64,000 nucleotides of DNA from Hermatobates lingyangjiaoensis (GCA_026182355.1 JAPFBL010001617.1:3057001-3121000); one strand, 5' to 3'; counted from the first letter of the stretch, positions 12,820 to 25,166 are shown. Program-made: numbers and translations. The notes: generated from the sequence alone by a model not told the origin.

Positions 12820-13411
12820 GTAAATAAATAAATCTATTACCTAAATATGTATAGAACAAAAAAATTACTTGATTGAATTACTGAGGTGATTCTTATTGAA
12901 TTATAAGGAACAGTACTAACCAATAAGTAAAGAGCCTGGCGACTTCTAATAATTTGACATACATAAGAGAGATTTATAAATGTTGATTTGAGCTTTATAA
13001 TGTATTCAAGAAAACTGTTTTGATAATGAAATAATTTAAATTAATTTACAGTTTTCAGCTGTACTTGTAATTAGTTTAAAAATTAACTAAGTTTTTAAAA
13101 ATATTCGATGATTTTAATAGAGTTCTGAGGGCCGAACAGAAGGAACTCTAGGCCCTCAAACTGACAGGAAATAATTGCTCTGAAAATTGTTTCTGTAAGA
13201 GGATTAAAAATTATGATTCTATCAGCAATATTTTAGAAGTGATCCAAACTTTAATATACTTGTGTTACTTCTGCTGAATTTATGAAAAAGAATAAGTTAA
13301 TTAGAACTAATCTAAGTGTTTACATATTATGTTCTAAATTAACTCCTAATCGAATTTCTTTATGCAATTGAAGTAAACTAATTGATGCCAACTTAATTAG
13401 CTTCTTTTTAG

Positions 13412-13716
13412 GTCACGATTCTCGTATAGGAATAGGCTTCAGACTCGGAAACAATGCTGATTTCCAAATGCAATTTGAATTAGGACCTCAAGAAGCAACA
13501 CTTCCACTGCGTTCTTTAGACAGTGCTACGAAACGTGAGGTAATCAAGGAGAAAGAGAGCAACTACTGGCTACAAAGTTGGAGACAGCAGGAATTTTCCC
13601 AAAATTACGGTCTCCCGAATCAGATCAATCATCAATCACATGACCAAACTTCTTCGGTCGACCTAAATGTTCTGCAGCATCTCGAACAACTCTACAAAAA
13701 ACAGCCTCAACTCTAA
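13412..13716 (+). CDS. Terminal exon of an unrecognised gene (exon C)
   Basis: The acceptor is CTTCTTTTTAG, a pyrimidine-rich tract. The exon adds two bases to the last base of exon B and then reads HDSRIGIGFRLGNNADFQ, FELGPQEATLPLRSLDS, and a polar, glutamine-rich tail ending LEQLYKKQPQL before TAA at 13714-13716. The three exons give about 200 C-terminal residues of a cytoplasmic-looking protein with no signal peptide or membrane segment visible in this part. The gene converges on TBL2, whose last exon ends at 20137. I could not name the family. Confidence 0.72.
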
Positions 13717-15824
13717 ACGAACCTGAAACTATTTTATTGCCTATTATATGTCTTGTAGTAAATCACTTTGTATTCATTTCAATTCTTGTCCAGCAATATT
13801 TGATGAATCAATAATTTAAGTTCAAGTTAATTAAAGACTGATTTTCTTTCAAACCTTAAAGTAGACTGAGGCCTGTATAATATCTTCTAATAGTGAAAAG
13901 TAAATCTTAAGCCCTACTTTTGAATAATTACTAAAGATTTAACATAATCACAGAAAGAACTATTTCATTCCCTGAATATTCATAGTATAAGAAAAAATTT
14001 CAAAACGTTAATTCAGAAAATAATTATTAATCCATAGACTAATGCACAGTTACATAACAATTTCTCAATACAGTGATTTTGTAAGAAGTTCCCATTTCCA
14101 AAATAAGTGAAATGTAACGTCGTTGTTCAAAAGTAAATAGCGACATCAATTTTGTGACTTATAGTACATTCATGAAGATATTATTGTCTAATGCAAGCCA
14201 AAGCATTATGTTTAAAGTGCAAGTGATAATCTTGCATGAAGTGGATGTGACTAATAAAAGTCGTCGTTATTTAATTTATTTACTGTTCCATATGTAACTA
14301 TATATTTAAAAAACAAAATAAATTAAACATCCAGTCAATACTATGAAATACTAGAAATTATGAAAACAATAATAAATTAATTTCTGTTGGGTTTATTTGT
14401 GAATATGCAATTAAAATATATATTTGACTATTACCTGATTTTTGAACTTCATTGAATTTGTGTATGTATTTCCAAATGAAACCAAATACTATCTTAATAA
14501 TTATTCGTATTAATCATTATACAATTTTGTATAATTTGTATATATCAATAAGTATATTGTATCTGATTATATTCTTGTACGAACATTATAAAACTGTTGT
14601 ACCTACTACCGTTTACATTCCTTTTGTTTTAAACAAATATAATCAAACATTCCTGAAGATATAGTTATATTTTTCTGGTAACATTTTAACAATTAAACAA
14701 ATAATTCTTCACGAGATAAGTTTAAAATGCATTTATCGGCATGTTCTTGATATTGTACTTCACGGACATAACTCAACACTGCTTTTGAGACGACAAAAAC
14801 TATTTTATAATGAATTCAATCAATAAGCAACATTTTCAAAATAGAAACAGCAGACACTTTTTGAGCAACTGGTACTCACTTTTAAATTTCATGAATTATA
14901 AGGCCTTTTTCATGGTATACTTTAATTTAAAAGTTTAAATTAAAGGTCAACAGAACATGCAGATCATCTTGCAAAACAACAACACTTTTAACCTGAAAGA
15001 TATTTTTAATTACTTTTATCATATAATTTATTTCGTTCATAGTTTATAAAGAAAATAAAATATTTTATATTAAATTAATCTTATTCAAAAATAATATTTA
15101 AAACTATGTACTAGAAAAGAAAATTTAGGTAATTTTCTAACTTAACATTTTTAATAAAATTGCTTTACTATAGTTATGCATATGTCGATCTAATCCCTTA
15201 ACCAATTCGATGAACCACCATGGTTTAATATATTGCAATCCAATATTCTGTATTTTCGCCAACAGATATGAGTTTTAGGGGATAGAAATAAGTACTTCAT
15301 TATTTTACAACATTCAGAAAGGAATAGTTTGTCTACTTTCAATTTTGGTATAGATAAACGTATTATCTAAATCATTGACAATCATTTTAATTAATTGATT
15401 CAGTTTAATTTGGTCATTTATATTTTAACAATTATAAGGAAGAAGTAATCATTGTTATTGCAATAAATGTCAAGTTACTGCAGGTGAAACTTAATACAAA
15501 AGTCCTCACAGACAATACAATAAATTTGCAGATACAATAATTGACAATTACTACCATTTTTTCAATATATAATGGAAAATTCGTAGTTATTATATTTAAA
15601 ATCCCCGCTGAACTCGTTTCTGTGATTGTGGTACCCCACCGCGACAACTACGAACTAGTCCCTTCGGCACCTGCATTACAAACACAAAACACTTCCTGCT
15701 CGCTGGTATATTCACATACTTACAGTATACTAAAAATTGAATGCTAATCCCTGTCTAAATGTCACAGAAGTGTAATATATATCGTAGTGAAGAACTGGTT
15801 TAAAGAAAACGTTTAAGGGAAAGT
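13717..15824. other. 3' flank of the + strand gene, AT-rich, no further gene seen
   Basis: Probable 3' UTR and intergenic sequence. AATAAA-like signals occur at about 14254 and 14315, but none can be assigned. The ORFs at 14452-14664 and 15541-15747 show no family features. Confidence 0.4.
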
Positions 15825-17640
15825 TTTAACATTAGAAATGAAGCTTAGTATAGTTATGAGGAAGGAGATAGGAGAAGCTTCATCAGCCTTAGTAACCGTT
15901 CCCTTAATTTACCTCAGTCAACTATTGCTACTGTTTTCAAGAATTATACGAGCATTAATGAAGGAGCAGCTAATATGTTCAGCCTGCAGGCGAAATAATT
16001 AACCAAACGTCAGGAACCCATTATTTGTCAGATGAAAAGTTTACTTAAACTTTGGATCATTAACCAAAGACGTCAGTATGCCCCACTCTCATAGAACCTC
16101 ATTCCCGAAAAGACCCTTTTTATTATCGAAAATTTTGAGATTGGAATTCACATTGTCGGTCTAACTTACAAAATATTCAGGTGTCAGATGAAGCCGTCAT
16201 TGCTGACCATGAATCTATAGAAAAATTCAAGCCAGAGATAGCTAAATTAATTGTGGAAAAAGGTTAAAGTGCAAAGAAAGTGGTTAATTATGATGAAAAA
16301 GGCCTCAACTGGAAGAAAATGCCCTGGAAGACGTACATCAGTAAAGATGAAAAACACAAAAGGATTTGCAGCTGCCACCACGATACTCGGTCAGGTGTCA
16401 AGGTCTTAGAAGCGTAAGAGATGCCATACGCAACCATGCAGAGGTAGACGCAGGTGTTGGTGTAGAAATAACAACCTTCGAGTAAGTTCTTTTAAGTTCA
16501 GTTTCAACCAGTCTAGTTCGATGAGGTGATGGGTCAGTAGGCAAAAATATATGGTTAGAAGACTGAACAGAAGTTGGCAGAGCAGCCACAGAGTCAAGAT
16601 CCTTGGGGTTGAGTGACAGCACTATAAACCCACCCACCATAAACCGACTCCAACTCAACTATTGGACCTATATATTTTTGAACAGATTCAGGTACAATCT
16701 GAATATTCACTGGAGACCCAGGATAAACGACCACCGAAAGACCCGGATATATGAAGGACAGCAACACAGAATATAAACCGACCGTTCACTCCAGCCAACT
16801 GGGAGAAAACACTGAAGGCGACCTTCAAATCCCATAAAAGATTATTTGCCCATCGTGTGGAGGTCAATCAAGAAGGCCTGGTTTACTAAACCTATACACC
16901 AGAACTTCTTCAAATCATACTTAGTATCTAGACCAACAGAATCGCAAATAGACGCTTCTGCAAATAATAATATAGTAAGTTGTTTCTTCTCATCTCAGAC
17001 AACACTGCCAGTCCTCCATAGTGTATGGCAGATTAGACTGAGAACAATGACACAGCAGTCCTTCAGAACAATTGAATTATACGATTTCAATGAGAGCATT
17101 GAAATCGTGTTCTTCCCAACACTACTTCCCTGATCCAACCAATGAATCAAATTGTAATTAAAACCTTCAAGGCTTACTACCATCGCCGTTTGATTAAAGG
17201 CACGGATGGACCTGATAAGCCCACTCTCATGGAATGGTGGAAATCGTACAGTATCAACATTAGAGAAGAGAATCAACATTAGAGGAGATGGAACGCTCTA
17301 CAGTGAATGATGAGGAAGGAAAATTGTTGTAACAATTTAAAAAATTCTGCCGTTGGCCAGAATAATGTAGCAATTTTAAAGGTTTCCCTTGTTCCATATC
17401 TGAGGAAAGGTTATTCTCAGACTATCCCATGAAGTGGGTTTTACAGAAGTTGACGAGAAGAGTGGACGGCTGTTGCAATATCATGCAAAGCCTCTGGGAG
17501 AAGAAACGCTTTTAGAGTTAGAGAGAACAGCTGCTGAGATGGAAGATATGAACCAAAACCAGTTCGTAGATTAGACCCAAGGCTCTGTAAAAGGCTTTCA
17601 GGTCTGTTGATTCTGCAATGAAATTACTGTAAGAATGTGA
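15825..17640 (+). pseudogene. Tigger/pogo-type transposase, heavily degenerate
   Basis: Pieces of a CENP-B/Tigger-type transposase follow one another on the + strand in shifting frames. There is an HTH segment with SLNLPQSTIATVFKNYTSI, a second DNA-binding part with MKSLLKLWIINQRRQYAPLS, then a DDE region with DEKGLNWKKMPWKTYISKDE, a WRSIKKAWFTKP segment, and a late region around 17080-17250 resembling the TTSLIQPMDQG part of the family. Many stops and frameshifts rule out function. The opposite-strand frame at 16398-16658 is a shadow of this copy. Terminal inverted repeats were not located. Confidence 0.8.
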
Positions 17641-18189
17641 CCCTAACCCCTAATGGAGTAGTAGTTAGATGAAAATCTACAGAAAATTATATGACGAGAA
17701 ACGCAAAATGACAAAACAGTTTACAATCTCAACTTACTTCAAACCTGTTGATTGACAAGTCACCAGTTTGAAGGAATGATTCACCTGTTCATACTTCTTT
17801 GTTGTACAATTTTTTTTTATATCATAGGTAATATACGTTAATTTTTTTTACTTTTTTCGATTGACTGGCATACTGACCTGGAACGTATTACTCTCTAATA
17901 CATAAAAATGGATTTTATTTACGTTAATTTCGCTTGACGATACGCTTTAAGGAATGGTATTTATATCGAAAACCTTGCTGTAGCTGTCCAATACAGCGTA
18001 ACATTCCCTCTTCTAATATTCTAAATCCATGAAGTTTTTATTGCGCAATGTCACATTAATAATACTTAATACGATAATAAAAGATTCTAGAATGACAAGA
18101 GCGGATTCCAATTAGTACCGACCGTTTCCAAATACAGTACTATTTCCATCCTTTAATACTACCAAAAAGAATAGATTTATTGTGTAATA

Positions 18190-18820
18190 CTTATAAAGAT
18201 AGGGTGCAACTTTCACAAAGCACAATATTTTAGATACACACCCACCCAACTAAATACACGCAGGAAAATAGATTCAAGATACGAAAAAAAATATAATTTG
18301 TCAAAATCTCAAAATATATTTTTCATGACCACTATACTTTATAGAAACAATAAAAGAAATTACGTATATCTTCAGATTCAAATTGAAACACCATTTTTCC
18401 ACTTTAATGCACATTAACTTTTTCTGTCAACAAAAAATTATGGTTTTTCTTCAGTTGATCTTAATATCAGTGCTATTCAAATTATAAAGTTTCAACGTTC
18501 TCAATTCAGCAGTTTAGGAGAAAGAAAATGGGACCTAAATTCACATAATAGGTAATAAAGTGGCTTTCCTATTATACAATATTGCCCAAAAACTAGTGTA
18601 TCTTCACTCTAATGGCTATTTTGAGTATAATTTCAATTCGATCGTTGAAATGGTGTGACCTTTAGTGTCCACAAAATTGTTGACACAAGACCACCAATTC
18701 ACAGATATACTCGTACATGTACACAACATCATCAAAAAAGACAAAACATGTATGCCATTAACATTTTTAAATCGAATTTTTCATGATCCCTATACTTTAT
18801 TCATGTATAGTGTATTCTCT
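18190..18820 (+). repeat. Diverged B-block fragments of the TCTGGAGTGGCC family
   Basis: Two partial, diverged copies of the B-block end can be seen near 18290-18345 and 18735-18810. They share CAAAATCTC or TCGAATTTTTCATGATC followed by CTATACTTTA. Between them are segments resembling the middle of the B block. Confidence 0.6.
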
Positions 18821-19257
18821 GTACGTAATTGTACAGAGTAAAATGTTTAGTGAAAAACAAAGAAGCTGTACATTGAAATCATACAATATTGAGAAGTTTC
18901 ATTGTATGTTCAAGGAAATAGAGTTTTAAAAATAAACTTAAATCTAAATAAGTGCTTAAACTTTTAATAAATATCTATGATGTAGAGTGGCAATTACTAT
19001 CAAAAAGTTTAAATGAATACTTTTATGAATACGGAACATTAAAGAGTTATTAAGGAGGCATTTCTGTCATAAAATTGAATTGGCTCCTCATGCAATAGGC
19101 TATTTCATAATTTCTTCCAAATCTATTTTTTAGAAGTATACTATTTGTTTATAACTTTTCAGATGAATCCTACTGGTCGCCTACTTCTTACAGCAAAATT
19201 TTAAGACCTCTGAATGACTATAACAGAGAAAAGCAAAAATAAACTAAGTAATCAGTA

Positions 19258-19620
19258 ATTCCCAAATGAAGAATGGCGATTGCGTATTTAGGATCATCAT
19301 GTATACCAAAAATCAGCAAATAAATTCAATTCATCAATTTTTATTCTCTAAACAATATCATCAAGATAAAATCAACTAATTTAGAGTATATTTATTCTAA
19401 ACAATTGAATATGTATTTTTTTTAACTTATAAGAACGAAATTTAAAATAATTTAGATCATATTTAAGAAAGATTCTGCCTGATGAGAATTATTTGCGCAC
19501 CATAAACAAAGGACAGAAAATAAAAATTGGTACAAAAAATATATTTCTCATACAAATATTAATACAAAATATGACATGACTCATATAAATTTGTATATAC
19601 ATGCAAATATATATATATAT
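19258..19620. repeat. Dispersed direct repeat, copy 1 (partner at 44200-44580)
   Basis: This copy shares long near-identical stretches with 44200-44580, such as ATGGCGATTGCGTATTTAGG and GCCTGATGAGAATTATTTGC. Both copies lead into (TA)n and a PLE terminal repeat. It is probably an older repeat or part of a PLE. Confidence 0.75.
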
Positions 19621-19697
19621 ATATATATATAAAGATTTCACATAAACACGTGAAATAACAATCAATGATCAAACCACAATAAGAAATGGGAAAACAA

Positions 19698-19740
19698 GAC
19701 CAAGATCTTTCAACCGTAACAAGCGGTCTTCGTCAGAGTC
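19698..19740 (-). ncRNA. Hammerhead-ribozyme-like motif, family 1
   Basis: Read on the minus strand: stem I GACU/GGUC, core CUGACGA, one extra base, stem II GACCG/CGGUU with a 7-base loop, then GAAA and the self-complementary stem III AGAUCU, then U before the 3' strand of stem I. Hammerheads are known in PLE terminal repeats; activity here is inferred. Confidence 0.6.
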
Positions 19741-19752
19741 AGTTGGGTTTTT

Positions 19753-19795
19753 GACTCTGACGAAGACCGCTTGTTACGGTTGAAAGATCTTAGTC
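19753..19795 (+). ncRNA. Hammerhead-ribozyme-like motif, family 1
   Basis: Same design on the plus strand: stem I GACU (19753-19756) with AGUC (19792-19795), core CUGACGA (19757-19763), stem II at 19765-19769 and 19777-19781, GAAA at 19782-19785, stem III AGAUCU, and U19791 at the cleavage position. A further UGGG/CCCA pairing can extend stem I beyond an internal loop. Confidence 0.65.
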
Positions 19796-19841
19796 TTGTT
19801 TTCCCATTTCTTATTGTGGTTTGATCATTGATATATACATG

Positions 19842-19872
<31 letters not shown>

Positions 19873-19885
19873 TAAAATACAAAGC

Positions 19886-20052
19886 AGCCTCTGCGTTAAC
19901 GACTTTAAAGCTGGACTGATCCAATTTACGAACAACCTAGTTGGTCTGCTCCAATTTACGAACAACCTTGCTGGTCTGCTCCAATTTACCCACAACCTAG
20001 CTGGTCTGCTCCAATTTACGAACAACCTAATAAGTCGTAAACGCAGAGGCTG
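19886..20052. repeat. 30-bp minisatellite (about four units) inside a flanking inverted repeat
   Basis: Four units of about 30 bases built on CCAATTTACGAACAACCTAG and TGGTCTGCT lie between AGCCTCTGCGTTAACGACT (19886-19904) and AGTCGTAAACGCAGAGGCT (20032-20050), which can pair. It lies about 85 bases past the TBL2 stop on the minus strand, so it may be part of the TBL2 3' UTR. Confidence 0.85.
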
Positions 20053-20136
20053 CTGTGTATATTAATGAAACATGTTTACATGAGGATTTGCTGTCATCAT
20101 ACACAAATATACACATATATATATATATAAAATGAA

Positions 20137-20363
20137 TTAGTAAACAATGTTCAGTGCATTAAGGAAATCCTCTGATTTTTTTGTGATCTGTTGTAGTCTC
20201 TCTCTAGTGGCGGATGAGAGATCAGAGGCCATTAGTTTTTGCTTTGCCTCATGGATATTTACTTTATAGCCAGTAACATTATGAAAAACTCTTACATGCT
20301 TTTCTCCAGCTGTCAGAATATATTCGCCTGCAGAATCAAATACTAGTTTCGTAATTACACCAG
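20137..20363 (-). CDS. TBL2: TBL2 terminal exon (WD40 repeat and C-terminal helix)
   Basis: After the acceptor (TTTTTAG) the exon completes the codon begun in the previous exon and reads GVITKLVFDSAGEYILTAGE, KHVRVFHNVTGYKV, then a charged helical tail with SSATRERLQQITKKSEDFL ending NALNIVY and TAA (20137-20139). This matches the end of transducin beta-like 2: a final WD blade with the H-V-R-V-F-H-N signature, followed by a helix rich in Arg and Gln. The length fits the family, where the tail after the last blade is about 50 residues. TBL2 is known as an ER-associated WD40 protein linked to PERK signalling. That role is family knowledge and is not visible here. Confidence 0.93.
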
Positions 20364-20430
20364 CTAAAAATAAAAAAATATCATAATTCCGTTATAGAAA
20401 AACTGTTAATTTTAAAGAAATTCCATTATA

Positions 20431-22115
20431 AAAAATCTGGATTGGCCTACACTCAAATTTACTATAAGTAAACATAATATCACACTTCATGGGAATACAA
20501 TACATAATATTCCATTTACGTAAAATGTAAATGTCTAAATGGGAGATGTTTATTAGTAATTCATTCCACTGATGTGTATCATATCATTAGTATAACTACT
20601 CCAGTAATAACATTCTTCAAAAGTGAAAGTGTAGATTTCGTATTACGAAGTAATGTTTTACAGAAGAACATAGCTTTTGTTCCAATAACCAGAGGATCTC
20701 TTACATAGGTTATCTCACCTCCTTCTACATTAAACATTTGAGACAAATTTTCCCATTTAAAACTTGAAAATATTCCTATTTTATTTGGAAAATGTCACAA
20801 AAATCTAAGAAAAAATGTCGTTTTAATATAATTTTTAATTTAAGATGTAGGATAATTACATTTATTTTTCTTCAAAGAATGTTTTCAATTTTGAATTATG
20901 TTTTACATTTTTGATCTTTTATTGAATTTTTATATCGGGAATTTTATGCTTTTCTAATATTTAATAAAATAACTTTTCATTTCATTTATCAAAAATTATA
21001 TATACCAATTCACTCTGACCGAGTGTTTTCTTTTTCCTGCGTACTGTACTCCGTTATAAGGTACCTGTGAATGTATATTAAGACAAAATGTATTAGTAAC
21101 TAGCCAGTCAAAGTCAAAGCCGGCTATTCAGTATACTTTAAAACTTTTATTCCTGGAAGCTTCTAATTTTTGAAACTAATAAATATGAACTATTAGACTG
21201 GAACAGTGAAAAAACTGGATATTTGTCAACAAACATAACTCCTTTTTCTTGAGGAAAGAGTCCATTCCTCATACTTCAATTTTACCCAAAGACACTATGA
21301 TTCACAAACACAAAATAATTTACAACTGATTTAAGTTTTGTTCAAGAGTGCGATATATTAGAGCATATTAGATGTATATTAGAGCATTTTGTGAGACAAA
21401 TCCATCATACGATGGAATGCAAAAGGAAGTTCTGTTCTTGTTGGCGATGTTTTACATGTAAAAATATTATTCCTCTTATATCTCATATAAATCAATAAAC
21501 TATTTACATTTTTCCATTACACTTCTAAACATCAATTTTATTTCATTGGATTCACTCAAAAAATGTCTTAGTCAATGTAAAGATTGCATATAAATAATAG
21601 TAAATTCTACAAGAATAGCAGGTGATCCGTTAGTCTAGGATGGAAAATCAGTTTTTATAGTTTTATTGCTCTTTGCCATGATTGAAATTTCATTAATTCT
21701 TTTTTTCTAAATTGTTAATTTTTGACCAAAATTTCATGATATTTTAATAAGCCGCATAGCGTCAAAAATACATTTTCTGAAAAGAGAAAATGTACTGTAA
21801 CGCCCTTTGGTGAATGTAATTTTTAAAAAAAATATCTCATCTCATTCTCCTTAGAATGTTCTATTTCTATGTACAGTTTCATTTTGGTCCGTTAAACGGT
21901 ATGACTTATATAGCTGTCCCAATCTTTCAGATTTAATTATAAGTTTAAAATTTTACATTTTATTGAAAAAAAAATATTTTTCGAGTTTTAAAAATCTGAA
22001 TATATTTTCTTTTATTACATTCGTAACCTCAAGCATAATACCAAAATTTCAAAACTCTAGAATTAGTAGTTTAGGAAAAAATAAATGTCTAAAAACAGTT
22101 TTTTGGTAAAAAAAG
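20431..22115 (+). repeat. TCTGGAGTGGCC-family repeat, long variant, in a TBL2 intron
   Basis: The head reads TCTGGATTGGCCTACACTC followed by TTTACTATAAGTAAA. An extra 300-base part (about 21180-21460) not found in the 45815 copy is shared with 37015-38935. The B block is present to about 22115 but lacks its terminal hairpin, where Helitron sequence begins. Confidence 0.8.
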
Positions 22116-22133
22116 AGACTTTCCCATCATAAT

Positions 22134-22460
22134 ACAAACAGTTGCAATTTCCCGTCAGCGTCTGTTGCATAATGACGGTAAATTAATCGCAAGGCCAAAT
22201 TCTGCCTACGGCAGGAATTGAAGTCAGTGAGACCAAGTGTTTCTCACATAGTCAACAGTATGTTGTTTGATCAAGAGTTAGAGGTTCCAAATCTCTGTTT
22301 TTCCTAGGACAGACAGCTAATGTATATTAGGCACTTACTTAACACTGTGCTAATAAATAGATTTTTTCCTATTCTATAATTTTTGTAATAATCTTTTGAA
22401 ATACCAAGTATCATCTCTGAATTTTTATAAAATACCCGTCAAAGACGAGTACGTCTACTA
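22134..22460 (+). mobile_element. Helitron 3' fragment
   Basis: The fragment shares sequence with the 3' parts of the Helitrons at 33637-34809 and 61647-63060, for example GACAGACAGCTAATGT. It ends with a hairpin-like CCCGTCAAAGACGAG and CTAG at 22457-22460. The following base is G rather than T, and the 5' end is missing. Confidence 0.7.
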
Positions 22461-22692
22461 GGATATATATAAAAATAAGGAATATTTTTAAAACGTTTTA
22501 ATATATTTATCGTGCTTAAAATACACTACTAAAATTGTATCGAAATATAAATCCTTATTTCAATAATATTGAACAAATAGATATATACAAATTATTTTGG
22601 AAACAAAGAAACAGATTATAATAAATTAATTATATTAACATAGTAAGGACCACGGATGACACTTTATCATTATTACTAGAGTAATGAGAATA

Positions 22693-22986
22693 ATAATCAT
22701 ACATATAATATTGCTGATTACGTTAAAACAATGTAATAAATATTCAATAGGCTATTTTTGAAATGAATAAACAAACTGTTAAAAAACGAAACATGAATTT
22801 TTGATGATTGCTTTATTTTTTTAATTAAAAAGGAAGATAATCATACGTATAATATTGCTGATTACGTTAAAACAATGTAATAAATTAAATATTCAATAGG
22901 CTATTTTTGAAATGAATAAACAAACTGTTAAAAAACGAAACATGAATTTTTGATGATTGCTTTATTTTTTTAATTAAAAAGGAAGA
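22693..22986. repeat. Two-copy tandem duplication of about 145 bp
   Basis: ATAATCATAC(A/G)TATAATA through AATTAAAAAGGAAG occurs twice in a row (22693-22836 and 22837-22986). The second copy has a five-base insertion (TTAAA). Near identity shows a recent duplication within a TBL2 intron. Confidence 0.85.
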
Positions 22987-23315
22987 TATTACATTTGATT
23001 TAAAACTGATAGTTGGTAGCATTGTATGACCACAACGTTGTCGTTTACTAATGGATTTGAGGAGAACTCAACGATGGTCATGATCTTCCTGATTCTGCAG
23101 CATCTTAACCCTAGCGCTAAGAAGATACTATTAAAAATTACTGTCCTAACTACGAATATGCCATAAACATAAATATTACATAAAACATAATATTTGAATA
23201 ATTTTGATATTACATCGCTACAGTTTTTCACTTGTAAATTTTTTCCAGCTATAGTTACAAGAAATAAACAGTAATTGTAAGAAGAAAAGGTTGAATCTTA
23301 CAAATATAAATATAC

Positions 23316-23501
23316 CTGAATAAATATCTGGTATTACGATGTCCACCTTGTTTTCAATAAGGTTTATGACAGTCAGGGAGACATGAGTAGCTAGAGCAAG
23401 CACTTTAGCGTCAGGGGAGAGGGCTAAGCAGGCCTTACCATCTATTACTTCAAATCCACCACTTTTTATCAGATGAGGATTTTCACCCTTAGTAAATTCA
23501 A
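23316..23501 (-). CDS. TBL2: TBL2 internal exon
   Basis: Acceptor TTATATTTCAG and donor TTCAG/GTATAT bound 186 bases in the same phase pattern as the previous exon (two bases in, one base out). The translation includes EFTKGENPHLIKSGGFE, KACLALSPDAKVLALATH and VSLTVINLIENKVDIVIPD. It aligns in order with the TBL2 region between the W-K-L-(W/F)-D blade and the last blade, where the family has a PYL(L/I)K(T/S)G(R/G)FE segment followed by LALSP(N/D)A(Q/K)VLALA. The segment forms most of one WD blade. Joining to 20363 keeps frame. Confidence 0.93.
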
Positions 23502-24118
23502 CTGAAATATAAGATGACTTAGAAAAGACCAAATTTCATTCGTGATATTAATTATTATGTATTTGCACTATTGGTTTCATCAAACACTGAACTAGTATCA
23601 GTTTTAATACTGAGCTAGTTTTTATCACAAAATATTTATGATCATTGTTATCAATTACATTATTTAATTATGATTGAATCATCATCTATATTTGAAATTG
23701 AAGAATAGAAGTAATAAAAAGATGAGTTCAAATCCACTACCAGAATATAATAATTCCTAATGACAAAAAATGACAAGTTTTTTTTTTGTTAACAACAAAC
23801 ATTGAAAAAGTTTAGTAAATATATTTGTCAACATTTTTCAAGTGTAACGAATCAAAAGTAGTATGACATTTAAAAATTATCAATAATCTAAGCTTCTATG
23901 AATTTATCACTGAAATATACCCTTACAATATTTACAACAGCAACTTAATATAAGCATTCGTAAATTTCTACAGAAGAAACCACAGTATAACACAGTTGCT
24001 TTGCATTGTTTTCTTCATAAGTACGATATTTCATACCTTGACTGCAGAATACGTATTTAATACACATCTCAATATTACGTTTAATGATGACGTGGCCGAT
24101 AAAAGTTTTGACAAGGAT

Positions 24119-25166
24119 GAATTTATTTATTTATTGAGGGTGATTGTAGTACTGCGTCCTAAGAACTATTGTACTTTCCCTCCTTCTGTACTATAGTACC
24201 CCAGTTAGCTTTAACGCCTCCAAGAAGCTCAGCACTGTTCCTGGGTCCAACGGTAAAAGCTCTTCTATGGGTTTGTTGAGTGTCCCGAAGAACCTGCCTC
24301 TGTGTAACACAGTGGCTTGACAATCAGCCAGCAGATGCAGCGGTGTTTCTTCCTCAACCTTGCAGAACCTGCACAAACCATCATTGCTAATGCCCATTTT
24401 CCGGAGATGGCCATTATGTTTGCAGTGACCCGTTAGAAAACCGGTTAAAATCCTTAGATTATTCCTGCTCCTTTCCATACAATCAAAGATTTGCCTATTC
24501 TCAAACTTATTGAGAAGTATCTTTGATTGTCTGTGTCCTTGAAGAGAATCCCAGTATTACTTCCTGTTTTCTCTATCCTCTTTCCTAAGGAGTTCTTGTA
24601 TAGTGTGTTGTCCTATACTACAGTATGGTTCTGGACCTATATGCGGTTTCTGAGCAGCTTCCCTCGCAAGTTCGTCTGCTCGTTCATTTCCCTCTACTCC
24701 TGCATGTCCTGGCACCCAGTAGAGAGATCCTGTTTCTCATACCCAGGAGATTGAGTTTAGTTTTGCAATTCAGGACCATCTTTGAGCTAATAAGGTTTGA
24801 GCTCAATGCTTTAATTGCTGCTTGACTATCAGACATTATTACTATATGTCTGTTCTTATATCCTTTGTCCATATTGAATTGTGCACATCTTTCGATGGCA
24901 TGGACTTCAGCTTGAAAGATACTGGTGTACATGCTCATAGATTCGGAGTATTTGGTCTTAGGCCCAAATACTCCAGCTCCTGTACCTTTTGCTGTCCTTG
25001 ATCCATCTGTATACCATTGGATCACATTTCCTCCAATCTCCTCTTTGTTACCATTTCTAATTCCTTCTTTGCTACCAAGATATTCTTGGAAATTCTTTTG
25101 GAATTCAAATACTTTACCCATATCTATCATCCCTTGGTGACATGAGTATCGGATGATCTTTCGCAA
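24119..25166 (-). pseudogene. Non-LTR retrotransposon 3' part: RNase H and C-terminal zinc finger
   Basis: Reading on the minus strand, RNase H motifs appear in order: VIQWYTDGSRTAKGTGAGVF (first Asp), FQAEVHAIERCAQFN (Glu), IVIMSDSQAAIKALSSNL (Asp), then after a frameshift YWVPGHAGVEGNERADELA (last Asp). A region with ILTGFLTGHCKHNGHLRKMG and a C-x2-C-x8-H-x4-C type finger (CRFCKVEEETPLHLLADC) follows and ends in VLSFLEALKLTGVL and a stop near 24191. This order is typical of I/Jockey-related LINEs. The 3' end carries an AATAAATAAAT-like tail (about 24119-24135). A frameshift near 24730 makes it a pseudogene. It lies in a TBL2 intron in the same orientation. Confidence 0.85.

Larger units (their letters stand above)
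19640..19835. repeat. Inverted pair of PLE terminal repeats
   Basis: Arms of about 80 bases (19658-19739 and 19755-19832) are reverse complements around a short centre. Each arm holds TTTCTTATTGTGGTTTGATC and a hammerhead-like motif. (TA)n tracts lie on both sides. This matches the inverted terminal-repeat arrangement known from Penelope-like elements. Confidence 0.8.

Noticed and set aside
16398..16658. Minus-strand frame of 86 codons with Ser/Pro-rich sequence
   Set aside because: It is the shadow of the Tigger/pogo transposase pseudogene on the plus strand.
19911..20030. CRISPR-like regularly spaced repeat
   Set aside because: The 30-bp units are contiguous without unique spacers and the genome is animal; it is a minisatellite.
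23996..24196. Plus-strand frame starting with a signal-like hydrophobic stretch
   Set aside because: It overlaps the LINE 3' tail in antisense and shows no family features or splice support.
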